Shown here: positions 1 to 6,294 of the stretch, one piece after another
How positions within the stretch are numbered: the first letter of the stretch is position 1
How the letters are laid out: every line of letters begins with the position of its first letter
NCBI GenBank assembly: GCA_964343975.1
Contig: CAYFLU010000171.1
Span: forward strand, 1 to 7,094
Reading direction: 5' to 3'
DNA length: 7,094 bases
DNA from: SCUN01 sp964343975
GTDB lineage: Bacteria; Acidobacteriota; Vicinamibacteria; Vicinamibacterales; SCN-69-37
Notes under the pieces: model-generated
The model's database searches: none
What the model was told of the DNA's origin: nothing
Seen by the model: the letters and a program-made list of their open reading frames with translations, nothing else
Made by a program: the position numbers and the translations under genes

Positions 1-1475
1 GCTTCGATCGCGCCGTGGTACGGCTCCCAGCCGTGGAAGATGTGGTTCATCATGCCGGTGCCGCGCGTTTCGGTGAGGAACTGCGAGCGGAAGCCGATGA
101 GGCCGCGCGCCGGAATGCGGAACTCGAGACGCGTGCGGCCGCTGCCGTGGCTCACCATCTTCGTCATGGTGCCCTTGCGCTGGCCGACCTGCGCGATCAC
201 GACGCCCTGATAGTCGTCGGCGACGTCGATCACGAGATCCTCAACCGGCTCCATCTTAACGCCGTTCACGTCCTTGACGACGATCTCGGGACGCGAGACC
301 TGGAGCTCGTAGCCTTCGCGGCGCATCATCTCGATGAGGATCGAGAGCTGCAACTCGCCACGGCCGAACACCTTCATCTGCTCGGGCGTGTCGGTCGGCT
401 CGACCTTGATCGACACGTTCGCGAGCAGTTCCTTGTCGAGACGATCCTTGATCTGACGCGACGTGACGAACTGACCGTCGCGGCCGGAGAAGGGCGACGT
501 GTTGACGCCGAAGATCATCGACACGGTCGGCTCATCAACCGTGATGTGCGGCATCGGCTGCGGGTTCTCGGGATCGGTGATCGTCTCGCCGATCATGATG
601 TTCTCGATGCCCGCGAGGCAGATGATGTCGCCGGCCGCCGCGCTTTCCACTTCCACGCGCTTCAGACCGTCGAACATGTAGAGCTTGGTGACCTTCGTCT
701 TGTCGACCGAGCCGTCCGGCTTGCACACGCCGATCGGATCGCCGACCTTCACCGAGCCGTTGAAGATGCGCGCGATGGCGATACGGCCGAGGTAATCCGA
801 CGCGTCGAGATTCGCCACGAGCGCCTGCAGCGTCGTCGACGCGCTGCCGCGCGGCGGCGGCACGGTTTTGACGACGGCGTCGAAGAGCGGCTTGAGGTTC
901 TCCCCCGGCACCGCCAGGTCCGTCGTCGCCACGCCGTCGCGCGCGATGGCGTAGAGCACGGGGAAGTCGAGCTGGTCTTCGGTGGCGTCGAGATCGATGA
1001 AGAGGTCGTAGATCTCGTTCAAGACTTCCTGCGGCCGCGCGTCGGGCCGGTCGATCTTGTTCATCACGACGATCGGCGTGAGGCGGCGCTCGAGCGCCTT
1101 GCGCAGCACGAAGCGCGTCTGCGGCAGCGGGCCTTCCGACGCGTCGACGAGGAGCATGACGCCGTCGACCATCGACAATACGCGCTCGACCTCACCGCCG
1201 AAGTCGGCGTGGCCGGGAGTATCCACGATGTTGATCAGGATGTCGCCATAGTGAACGGCAGTATTTTTCGCGAGGATCGTGATCCCGCGTTCGCGTTCGA
1301 GGTCATTGGAGTCCATGACCCGCTCGGCGACGCGCTCATTCGCCCGGAAAGTGCCCGCCTGTCGCAGCAAGGCGTCTACCAACGTGGTCTTACCGTGGTC
1401 GACGTGGGCAATGATGGCGATGTTGCGCCGAAGAGGGTTCGCGATCTCCTGTGACTTCTGATGCGGCAAAGACAT
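1..1475 (-). CDS. typA: Translational GTPase TypA/BipA, C-terminus cut by window edge
   Basis: This is a ribosome-associated GTPase of the EF-G/LepA superfamily, known to act in 50S assembly and stress or low-temperature adaptation. The first 491 residues are present; the family is usually about 600 to 615 long, so roughly the last 115 are off the left edge. The G domain shows the P-loop AHVDHGKTTL (23-32), the switch I motif RGITI (63-67), DTPGHADF (85-92) and NKID (139-142). Domain II follows (about 215-305), then the EF-G-like domains. The TypA-specific stretch RGLIGFRSQFLT (457-468) and MNHIFHGWEPY after it separate it from LepA and EF-G. The start at 1475 places the P-loop at the normal distance from the N-terminus, and no in-frame start codon is seen close upstream. 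GAAAGG abuts the ATG with no spacing, so it is a poor ribosome binding site. The gene is divergent from the Rieske gene. Confidence 0.97.
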   Translation of the reverse strand, partial: MSLPHQKSQEIANPLRRNIAIIAHVDHGKTTLVDALLRQAGTFRANERVAERVMDSNDLERERGITILAKNTAVHYGDILINIVDTPGHADFGGEVERVLSMVDGVMLLVDASEGPLPQTRFVLRKALERRLTPIVVMNKIDRPDARPQEVLNEIYDLFIDLDATEDQLDFPVLYAIARDGVATTDLAVPGENLKPLFDAVVKTVPPPRGSASTTLQALVANLDASDYLGRIAIARIFNGSVKVGDPIGVCKPDGSVDKTKVTKLYMFDGLKRVEVESAAAGDIICLAGIENIMIGETITDPENPQPMPHITVDEPTVSMIFGVNTSPFSGRDGQFVTSRQIKDRLDKELLANVSIKVEPTDTPEQMKVFGRGELQLSILIEMMRREGYELQVSRPEIVVKDVNGVKMEPVEDLVIDVADDYQGVVIAQVGQRKGTMTKMVSHGSGRTRLEFRIPARGLIGFRSQFLTETRGTGMMNHIFHGWEPYHGAIE

Positions 1476-1481
1476 CCTTTC

Positions 1482-1509
1482 AGTATAGTTCGTGGCGCAT
1501 GCAGGACAA
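1482..1509. promoter_or_regulatory. Divergent promoter with overlapping -10 elements
   Basis: Only 23 bp separate the typA and Rieske start codons, and one AT-rich spot lies there. On the plus strand TATAGT (1484-1489) is a -10 element ending 9 bases before the Rieske ATG. On the minus strand TATACT (1487-1482) is a -10 element ending 6 bases before the typA ATG. The two share the TATA core at 1484-1487. For typA a -35 candidate TTGTCC (1509-1504) sits at a 16-bp spacing, inside the Rieske coding start. The plus strand has no convincing -35 element. The spacing predicts transcripts that begin at or next to the start codons. Seen: the hexamers and spacing. Inferred: promoter activity. Confidence 0.55.
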
Positions 1510-1963
1510 TCGTCGGTCGTTTCTCGGCAAAATCGTCGCCGGCGGCGCGTCCCTTCTCGGGGCGGGCCTGGCCGGCCTCGCGGGACTGGCCTCCATTCCC
1601 AAAACCAAAGCCGCGTCGAAGCGCTGGCACAAGGCCGCGTCGATGTTCGACGTGGGCAAGAAGCCCCTCATGGTGGTGATCGCGGAACGCCATCAGGACG
1701 GCTGGTACGAGACACAGCAACAGACGATGGTGTTCATCGATCAGGACGAGTCGGGGAAGGGGTATCGCGCGCTGTCGGCCACGTGCACGCACCTCGGCTG
1801 CGGCGTGTCGTGGGATGACACGAAGAAGCAGTTCCTCTGCCCGTGCCACAAGGGCGTGTTCGACCGCACCGGCACCGTCGTGTCGGGGCCGCCGCCCAAG
1901 CCGCTCGTGCGCTACGAGACGCGCGTGAACGACCAGACCGGCGACATCGAGGTGCAGCTGTGA
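1499..1963 (+). CDS. Rieske [2Fe-2S] protein of a cytochrome bc/b6f-type complex
   Basis: This subunit accepts an electron from quinol at the Qo site and passes it to a c-type heme on the outer side of the membrane. The protein has 154 residues. The N-terminus NRRSFLGK (4-11) is a twin-arginine motif followed by a Gly/Ala/Leu-rich helix (about 12-32), consistent with a Tat-exported, membrane-anchored protein. The cluster ligands are in CTHLGC (96-101) and CPCH (114-117), giving two Cys and two His ligands plus the disulfide Cys pair. A PPPKPL proline loop (131-136) follows, as usual. After CPCH the sequence is KGVFD, so the Ser and Tyr that raise the potential in mitochondrial and b6f proteins are absent. 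The ATG at 1499 is preferred because it puts the RR pair near the N-terminus; a GTG at 1451 would add 16 residues and overlap typA. No Shine-Dalgarno is visible. The gene overlaps the cytochrome b gene by 4 bp. Confidence 0.95.
   Translation: MQDNRRSFLGKIVAGGASLLGAGLAGLAGLASIPKTKAASKRWHKAASMFDVGKKPLMVVIAERHQDGWYETQQQTMVFIDQDESGKGYRALSATCTHLGCGVSWDDTKKQFLCPCHKGVFDRTGTVVSGPPPKPLVRYETRVNDQTGDIEVQL
1949..1962 (+). promoter_or_regulatory. Ribosome binding site and GTG start of cytochrome b, coupled to Rieske stop
   Basis: GAGGT at 1949-1953 lies 6 bases before a GTG at 1960, and that GTG overlaps the Rieske TGA stop as GTGA. The arrangement fixes the start of the fused cytochrome b and implies translational coupling, which would keep the two subunits in step. 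The reading frame stays open upstream to 1843, but that part overlies the Rieske coding region in another frame and does not resemble any cytochrome b N-terminus. Confidence 0.8.
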
Positions 1964-3489
1964 AGGACTGGCTGACACGGGTCGCGGCCGAGTACGTGCC
2001 GGCCGGCACCGGCTGGGAGTTCACGCTCGGCATGGTGCTCGTGTTCGGGCTCGCGCTGCAGCTCTTCACGGGCATTGCGCTCGCGCTCTACTACGCACCG
2101 ACGCCCGACCACGCGTGGACGAGCGTGCGCTACATCATGTTGGAAGTGCGCTTCGGCGCGCTGATACGCGGGCTGCATTTCTGGGGCGCTACATTGATGG
2201 TGGTGGCCGCGGCGCTCCATCTGCTGCGCGTCGTGTACCTCGGCAGCTACCGCACGCCGCGCTCGACCAACTGGCTGATCGGCCTCGGCCTCCTCATCGT
2301 CATTCTGTTCTTCGCGATGAGCGGGTATCTGTTGCCGTGGGATCAGAAAGGGTACTGGGCCACCGTCGTTCGCGTCGGCATTGCCGGCCTTACGCCGTTG
2401 GCCGGCGACTTCGCGAAAGACATGATCCGTGGCGGCGCCGACATCGGCGCGCTCACGCTGATGCGCTGGTACACGCTGCACGTGATGGTGCTGCCGCTCC
2501 TCGCGATCGGTCTCACCGCGGCGCATCTGTACTTCCGGTTCCGCGACGGCCTGTCGGGGCCCGCGACGCCGAAAAGCGGCAAGGGTCAGGCGTATTTCCC
2601 GTTCCATGTATCGCGTGAAGTGATCGCGATGCTTGTGGCGCTCGGTCTCCTGATTGCGCTCGCCGTGATCAAGGGCGTGCCGGCGCTCGAGCCGCAGGCC
2701 GATCCGTCCGACAGCACGTACATCCCGCGCCCCGAGTGGTACTTCGCCGGCCTCTTCCAGTTCGTGAAGCTGTTTCCGGGCAAGTGGGAAGTGGTGGGCG
2801 CGCTGATCCTGCCGGGCGCGGCGTTCTCGCTCCTCGCGGCGCTCCCGTGGATCGACCGCGGCAAGACGCGCGCGTTCGCGCATCGCATGCCGGTGATCGC
2901 GGGCTTCACGGTGTTCTTCCTGACCGTGGCCGCGCTCACGACGATCGGCGCGATGGACCAGCCGGAGCGGCAGGGCGACAAGTGGAATCACCAGCAGATC
3001 GCCGGCATGCAGCTCATCGCCACGGATCGCTGCGCGAAGTGCCACAAGCCCGACGGTGTGGCGTCGGTGATCGAAGGCGGCCGCATCAGCCGTGCGGCCG
3101 GCTGGATCAAGGCGCACGTGAATGATCCGGAAATGATTGCGGCGGGTTTGCGCGACGTGCCGGCGAACAACGAACGCGACACCGAGGCGATTCTCGCCGC
3201 TGTGGCCCGTCTGCGCGGCGGCGCGGCGCCCGAGGTCGACGCCACCGAAAAGCAGATGTCACTGCTCGTGAGCCGCCACTGCCTGAGCTGTCACGTGATC
3301 GACGGCGTCGGCAGCACGACCAACGACAACCTCACGCACATCGGCGCCAAACGGAATCAGCAGGAGATCGCGCAGCGCATCGCCAATCCCAAAATGCTGA
3401 AGCCCAACAGCGACATGCCGGCGTTCGAGACCAAGCTGACGCCTGAAGAACTGCAGGCGCTGGCGGCGTGGCTGTTCGCACATAAGTAG
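1960..3489 (+). CDS. Cytochrome b6/subunit IV/di-heme cytochrome c fusion protein
   Basis: This is the catalytic core of a quinol-oxidising Rieske/cytochrome b complex, 509 residues. The b6-like part has four predicted membrane helices (about 24-44, 71-92, 104-126, 170-192). Its b-heme ligands are H73/H87 (13 residues between) and H174/H189 (14 between); the 14-residue gap in the fourth helix is typical of b6-type rather than mitochondrial bc1 proteins. The subunit IV-like part has the Qo-site motif PEWY (258-261) and three helices (about 220-240, 277-297, 310-331). A periplasmic tail carries two c-heme sites, CAKCH (358-362) and CLSCH (441-445). M486 in the context DMPAF is the likely sixth ligand of the second heme; M392 is a weaker candidate for the first. 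It starts at GTG 1960 and ends with TAG. With the adjacent Rieske gene it may form the whole complex, the tail replacing cytochrome c1 or f. Related fusions exist in some phyla, so the architecture may not be new. Confidence 0.94.
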   Translation: MKDWLTRVAAEYVPAGTGWEFTLGMVLVFGLALQLFTGIALALYYAPTPDHAWTSVRYIMLEVRFGALIRGLHFWGATLMVVAAALHLLRVVYLGSYRTPRSTNWLIGLGLLIVILFFAMSGYLLPWDQKGYWATVVRVGIAGLTPLAGDFAKDMIRGGADIGALTLMRWYTLHVMVLPLLAIGLTAAHLYFRFRDGLSGPATPKSGKGQAYFPFHVSREVIAMLVALGLLIALAVIKGVPALEPQADPSDSTYIPRPEWYFAGLFQFVKLFPGKWEVVGALILPGAAFSLLAALPWIDRGKTRAFAHRMPVIAGFTVFFLTVAALTTIGAMDQPERQGDKWNHQQIAGMQLIATDRCAKCHKPDGVASVIEGGRISRAAGWIKAHVNDPEMIAAGLRDVPANNERDTEAILAAVARLRGGAAPEVDATEKQMSLLVSRHCLSCHVIDGVGSTTNDNLTHIGAKRNQQEIAQRIANPKMLKPNSDMPAFETKLTPEELQALAAWLFAHK

Positions 3490-3507
3490 AGCGACCACGG
3501 AAGAGCG

Positions 3508-3531
3508 ACACGGAGACACGGAGGCACGGAG
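3508..3531. repeat. Tandem 8-bp repeat, three copies of (A/G)CACGGAG
   Basis: Three contiguous octamers, ACACGGAG, ACACGGAG and GCACGGAG, sit in the 91-bp gap between two convergent genes. A related ACCACGGA lies just upstream at 3494-3501. I recall similar CACGGAG/CACAGAG-rich intergenic sequences in Acidobacteria and other environmental phyla, but that is memory, not a search. No protein-coding potential is seen. The function is unknown. Confidence 0.8.
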
Positions 3532-3545
3532 CACACCTTTTGGGG

Positions 3546-3577
3546 GTGCGACAGTGCGAAAGTGCGATCGTGCTATG
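3546..3577. repeat. Tandem 8-bp repeat, GTGCGANN, four copies with the last degenerate
   Basis: The octamers are GTGCGACA, GTGCGAAA, GTGCGATC and GTGCTATG. The array lies 14 bp from the other period-8 array and ends just before the stop codon of the propeller gene at 3581. The first six bases are fixed in three copies and the last two vary. The gap between the convergent genes (3490-3580) is filled by these arrays, and I see no convincing hairpin-plus-T-tract terminator in it. Confidence 0.8.
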
Positions 3578-3580
3578 CGC

Positions 3581-4711
3581 CTAGCGCAGTGGGGCGTAGA
3601 TGACGCCCCAGGGGCTGCCGCCCGCCATCACGCGTTGACGGACCGTGCCGGTGGCGGCGTCGATGATCGACACGTCGCCTGACGGGCCGTTGGCCGTGAA
3701 GAGCGTGCTGCCGTCCGGCGTTTGCGCGAGACCCCACGGGCGTTCGCCCACGTTCTCGATCATCCGCACGAACGTCATCTTGACGAGGTCGAGCACGGCG
3801 ACCGCGCGCGTCCGGCCGAGCGTCACGAACGCGAGTTTGCCGTCGGCCGACACGCTGACGCCCATCGGTCGTGACGGCGCCACTTCGCCTGTGGCGTTGG
3901 GAATCTTGATGAGCGACTGCTCGCGATGGGTGCGCGCGTCCACCACGGTGATCGACGCGCCCATTTCGTTGGAGATCAGCGCGGTCGCGCCGTCCGGCGT
4001 GAATCCGATCGCGCGGGGGCGCGGCTCGGTCTTCACCGTGGCGACCACCGTCTTCTTCGCCGTGTCGATGATCGACACGCTCTGCGAGCCTTCCGAGGTG
4101 ACGTAGACCTCGCGGCCGCCCGGCCGCAGCGTCACGCCTTCCGGCTCCTCACCGACCTTCACGCGCGATCGCACTTCGCCGCTCGCCACGTCGACGATCG
4201 ACATCTCCGCCGTTTCTTCATTCGAGACGAACACCGACTTGCCGTCAGCGGACAGATCAAACGTCTCGGGATCTTGGCCGCTCTTGAGCACACGGATCAC
4301 CCGGCCCGTCGTGATGTCGACGACGCCGATGCCGTCGGCCGAGCGATCGGCCGGCGGGAGCTTGGAGACGTCCACCTTCGGGCCGGCGATCGGCGAACCC
4401 GACAGCGCCACAAACAACTGCGTGCCATCGGCTGACAGCCGCAGCCCTCTCGGGCGCTTGCCGACCGCGATGCGCTTCAGCAGGTTGCCGGTGGCCGGAT
4501 CGATGATGACGATATTGCCGCCGGTTTCATCAGAGACGTAGAGCCGCGGTCCTGGGGCCACCGGACCGGTCACTTCCGGCGCGGGTGTCGGCGTGGGCGC
4601 CGCTGCAGGCGCCGGCGTCGGCGTGGGCGGTGGGGGCGGCGTTGATGATCCGCACGACCATGAAGCAGCAGCCAAACCGATGGCACACAGTGCAGCCAGA
4701 CGTTTCGTCAT
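3581..4711 (-). CDS. YVTN-type seven-bladed beta-propeller lipoprotein (PQQ-catabolism-associated type)
   Basis: This 376-residue periplasmic protein is probably membrane-anchored. The N-terminus is a signal peptide (1-19) ending ASWSC, with C20 as candidate lipid-modified Cys; Trp at -2 makes the lipobox imperfect. A Pro/Thr/Ala linker (about 24-54) follows. The rest is seven propeller blades starting near residues 56, 99, 160, 202, 244, 294 and 337, each with a pattern like LYVS...ISIID..TG.V...I.VG..P.G...SPDG. Phrases such as VGKRPRGL, SGQDPETF and VGEEPEGV resemble the family named PQQ-dependent catabolism-associated beta-propeller protein; this is from memory of the family. Its substrate or partner is unknown. 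The ATG at 4711 is chosen for the signal peptide and for GAGGA (4721-4717) 5 bases upstream. The frame stays open to 4828, but that part crosses a hairpin and has no signal-like N-terminus. It converges on the cytochrome operon. Confidence 0.9.
   Translation of the reverse strand: MTKRLAALCAIGLAAASWSCGSSTPPPPPTPTPAPAAAPTPTPAPEVTGPVAPGPRLYVSDETGGNIVIIDPATGNLLKRIAVGKRPRGLRLSADGTQLFVALSGSPIAGPKVDVSKLPPADRSADGIGVVDITTGRVIRVLKSGQDPETFDLSADGKSVFVSNEETAEMSIVDVASGEVRSRVKVGEEPEGVTLRPGGREVYVTSEGSQSVSIIDTAKKTVVATVKTEPRPRAIGFTPDGATALISNEMGASITVVDARTHREQSLIKIPNATGEVAPSRPMGVSVSADGKLAFVTLGRTRAVAVLDLVKMTFVRMIENVGERPWGLAQTPDGSTLFTANGPSGDVSIIDAATGTVRQRVMAGGSPWGVIYAPLR
4577..4642 (-). repeat. Proline-rich low-complexity linker coding repeat
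   Basis: Within the propeller lipoprotein, residues 24-45 are a run of prolines followed by two copies of PTPTPAP separated by AAA, and the DNA is correspondingly repetitive. Such stretches act as flexible spacers between a lipid anchor and a folded domain. They vary readily in copy number, so length differences between strains would be expected here. Confidence 0.75.
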
Positions 4712-4761
4712 AGGTGTCCTCGTCGGCGTTCCGCCAACGCAATGTGGGTGAAAGCAGGCGG

Positions 4762-4790
4762 AGGGTAACAGACTGCTCCGGCACTGGCAA
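4762..4790 (-). promoter_or_regulatory. Candidate sigma-70-like promoter for the propeller gene
   Basis: On the minus strand TTGCCA (4790-4785) and TACCCT (4767-4762) are separated by 17 bp and would give a leader of about 45 bases before the ATG at 4711. The -35 element matches 5 of 6 consensus bases and the -10 only 3 of 6. It lies between the upstream hairpin and the gene, which is the expected place for an independent promoter. Activity is inferred. Confidence 0.35.
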
Positions 4791-4794
4791 GCAT

Positions 4795-4835
4795 CACACA
4801 CTTGCGACGCGGCGGGGCCGCGTCGCAAGTGTGTG
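4795..4835. terminator. Perfect 19-bp hairpin after the phosphofructokinase gene
   Basis: The arms at 4795-4813 and 4817-4835 are exact reverse complements (CACACACTTGCGACGCGGC and its complement) with a 3-base loop. It begins 11 bases past the phosphofructokinase stop codon (4849-4847) and lies upstream of the propeller promoter, the position of a terminator between two co-oriented genes. No T-tract follows on either strand, so it may instead act as an mRNA 3'-end stabiliser or with Rho. Confidence 0.6.
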
Positions 4836-4846
4836 CTTGTGGGCGG

Positions 4847-6238
4847 TCAGCCCCGCGAGCCGACGTAGCGAATGCGCTTCTGGATGTCGGTATTGACGGA
4901 GTGATACGGCTGCGCCAGGTTGCCCGGGTTGAATTGGCTCTGGCGCATGTGCTCCGAGTCGTCGGCGCCGATGGCGTCAGTAAAGATCGGCAACAGATAG
5001 TCGATGCCCATGCGCGAGGGCTTCATCGCCACCGGGTCATACATGTCCGGGTGCATCGCGCGCGCGTGAATCAGGCCCCACCGATCGCGGAACCGGTTGG
5101 CATCGTAGCCGGCCACATGGAATCCCTGATCGGCCTGATATTGCAACACCGACACCGCGTTGTTGTGGCCTTCCGCAAGCAGGTCGACGGCCTTGGATCC
5201 GAGCATGGCCGCGTAGAAGCGATCGAAGCGAACCGGGCGGCCGCCACGCTGCGTGTGGCCGATCTTGCGCGTGAAGATCGCTTCCTTCGCCGAGCGGCCG
5301 CGGCGATACCGCTGGAAATACTCATCGCCGAGCAGCTGCACCATCCGCTCGCGTAGCGCGTCGGCGGCGCCGGTCAGGAGGACATTGCCCGCCGGGTCGC
5401 TCGAGGCTTTCGTTGCGCCCAACGCCGCGCCCTGTTCGTCCACAACGCCCTCACCGCACACGATGACGACGTGCTTCTGCAGTTCGTAGAGGTGGCGCAC
5501 GCGGTCCACGAGTCGTTCGATCTCGAGGGGATGCTCGGGGACGAGAATGATGTCCGGCTGCCCGTAGGCCGTGCCGAGCGCGATGTAGCCGGCATGGCGG
5601 CCCATCACCTCGATGATGGCGATGCGCCGGTGGCTCTCGGCCGTCGTCCGCACGCGCTCGACGCCCTGCACGGCGACGAGCACGGCGGTGGCGTATCCGG
5701 GCGTGGCGTAGTTGACGATCTGGTCGAGATCGAACCGCACACTCGACGGCACGCGCGAGTAGATGTAGTTGCCCTTGTGCGCCGGGTCGGGCTCGCGCAC
5801 CCATTCATCCGGCTCGCTGGGGTAGTTCAGCCCGAGGTCGTTGTCGATCGTCTTCGGCGCGAGCACGGTCGGCATGCGCTCGGCCAGCGGTTGCAGGCCG
5901 TTCAAGGTGCCGTCGCCGCCGATCGCGATCACGCCTTCGATCCCCAGTCCGCGCAGGCGGTCGGTGATGAGATCGAGTTCCGGTCCATTCTCCGCGTCGA
6001 TGAAATCGCGCGACGAGCCGATGAGGGTCCCGCCCTTGGTCGGATCGAGTTCCGGAATGGCCTGGAACAGGGGATTGAGGTGCACGTGCGGCACCCGGGG
6101 ATTGAACAGGCAGTTGAAGCCCTTGATCAGGCCGTAGACCTCGATGCGCAACTGGTTTGCGCGTGCCACCGCCCCGTGAATGGCGGCGTTGAGTGCCGGC
6201 GTATCGCCGCCGGCCGTCAAAATGCCGATGCGCTTCAT
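4847..6238 (-). CDS. pfkA: 6-phosphofructokinase, long form with mixed ATP/PPi-type active site
   Basis: This cytoplasmic enzyme phosphorylates fructose 6-phosphate to the 1,6-bisphosphate, the committed step of glycolysis. It has 463 residues, against about 320 for E. coli PfkA. Motifs in order are GILTAGGDTPALNAAI (5-20, phosphate donor binding), GGDGT (107-111), PKTIDND (128-134, catalytic Asp at 132), MGRHAG (212-217), PEHPLE (234-239) and IGHTQRGGRPVRFDR (326-340, sugar phosphate binding). Gly at 110 is the ATP-type residue, while Lys at 129 is found in PPi-dependent enzymes and in the mixed-substrate group. About 30 extra residues (roughly 137-167) lie between TIDND and the next conserved helix, and the C-terminus is also extended. 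The ATG at 6238 is chosen because MKRIGILTAGGD is the family N-terminus and GGAGAG lies 8 bases upstream. The frame stays open to 6379, but that part crosses the palindrome. The symbol is by family; the donor is not proven. Confidence 0.93.
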   Translation of the reverse strand: MKRIGILTAGGDTPALNAAIHGAVARANQLRIEVYGLIKGFNCLFNPRVPHVHLNPLFQAIPELDPTKGGTLIGSSRDFIDAENGPELDLITDRLRGLGIEGVIAIGGDGTLNGLQPLAERMPTVLAPKTIDNDLGLNYPSEPDEWVREPDPAHKGNYIYSRVPSSVRFDLDQIVNYATPGYATAVLVAVQGVERVRTTAESHRRIAIIEVMGRHAGYIALGTAYGQPDIILVPEHPLEIERLVDRVRHLYELQKHVVIVCGEGVVDEQGAALGATKASSDPAGNVLLTGAADALRERMVQLLGDEYFQRYRRGRSAKEAIFTRKIGHTQRGGRPVRFDRFYAAMLGSKAVDLLAEGHNNAVSVLQYQADQGFHVAGYDANRFRDRWGLIHARAMHPDMYDPVAMKPSRMGIDYLLPIFTDAIGADDSEHMRQSQFNPGNLAQPYHSVNTDIQKRIRYVGSRG

Positions 6239-6265
6239 GATCTTCGCTCTCCGTGCGTGGCGCCC

Positions 6266-6294
6266 ATTATCCGGTGCGCACCATGGGAATTCAC
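6266..6294 (-). promoter_or_regulatory. Candidate promoter for the phosphofructokinase gene
   Basis: GATAAT (6271-6266) on the minus strand matches 5 of 6 bases of a -10 element, about 27 bases before the ATG at 6238. At a 17-bp spacing the -35 position is GTGAAT (6294-6289), a poor match that falls inside the 18-bp palindrome. A weak -35 covered by a symmetric site suggests a regulated promoter. Activity is inferred. Confidence 0.45.

Noticed and set aside
15..1454. Long plus-strand open frame of 479 codons
   Set aside because: It lies antisense to typA, which has all G-domain motifs. The translation is rich in Arg, His, Asp and Val with no recognisable domain, as expected for the complement of a high-GC gene.
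1451..1498. Upstream GTG start for the Rieske protein
   Set aside because: It would overlap the start of typA by 25 bp and push the twin-arginine motif inward by 16 residues. The ATG at 1499 fits a Tat signal better.
1843..1959. Extended N-terminus of cytochrome b
   Set aside because: This part overlies the Rieske cluster-binding coding region in a different frame and encodes Arg-rich sequence. The GTG at 1960 has a good ribosome binding site and matches the family N-terminus.
1912..3117. Minus-strand open frame of 401 codons
   Set aside because: It is antisense to the fused cytochrome b. Its composition is dominated by Arg, Glu and His with no motif, so it is a shadow of the real gene.
3508..3577. 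CRISPR array
   Set aside because: The repeats are 8 bp and directly adjacent, with no 25-40 bp repeats or unique spacers and no cas genes nearby.
4795..4835. Insertion sequence end or MITE
   Set aside because: There is only one hairpin, with no flanking target duplication or transposase. A post-gene hairpin explains its place more simply.
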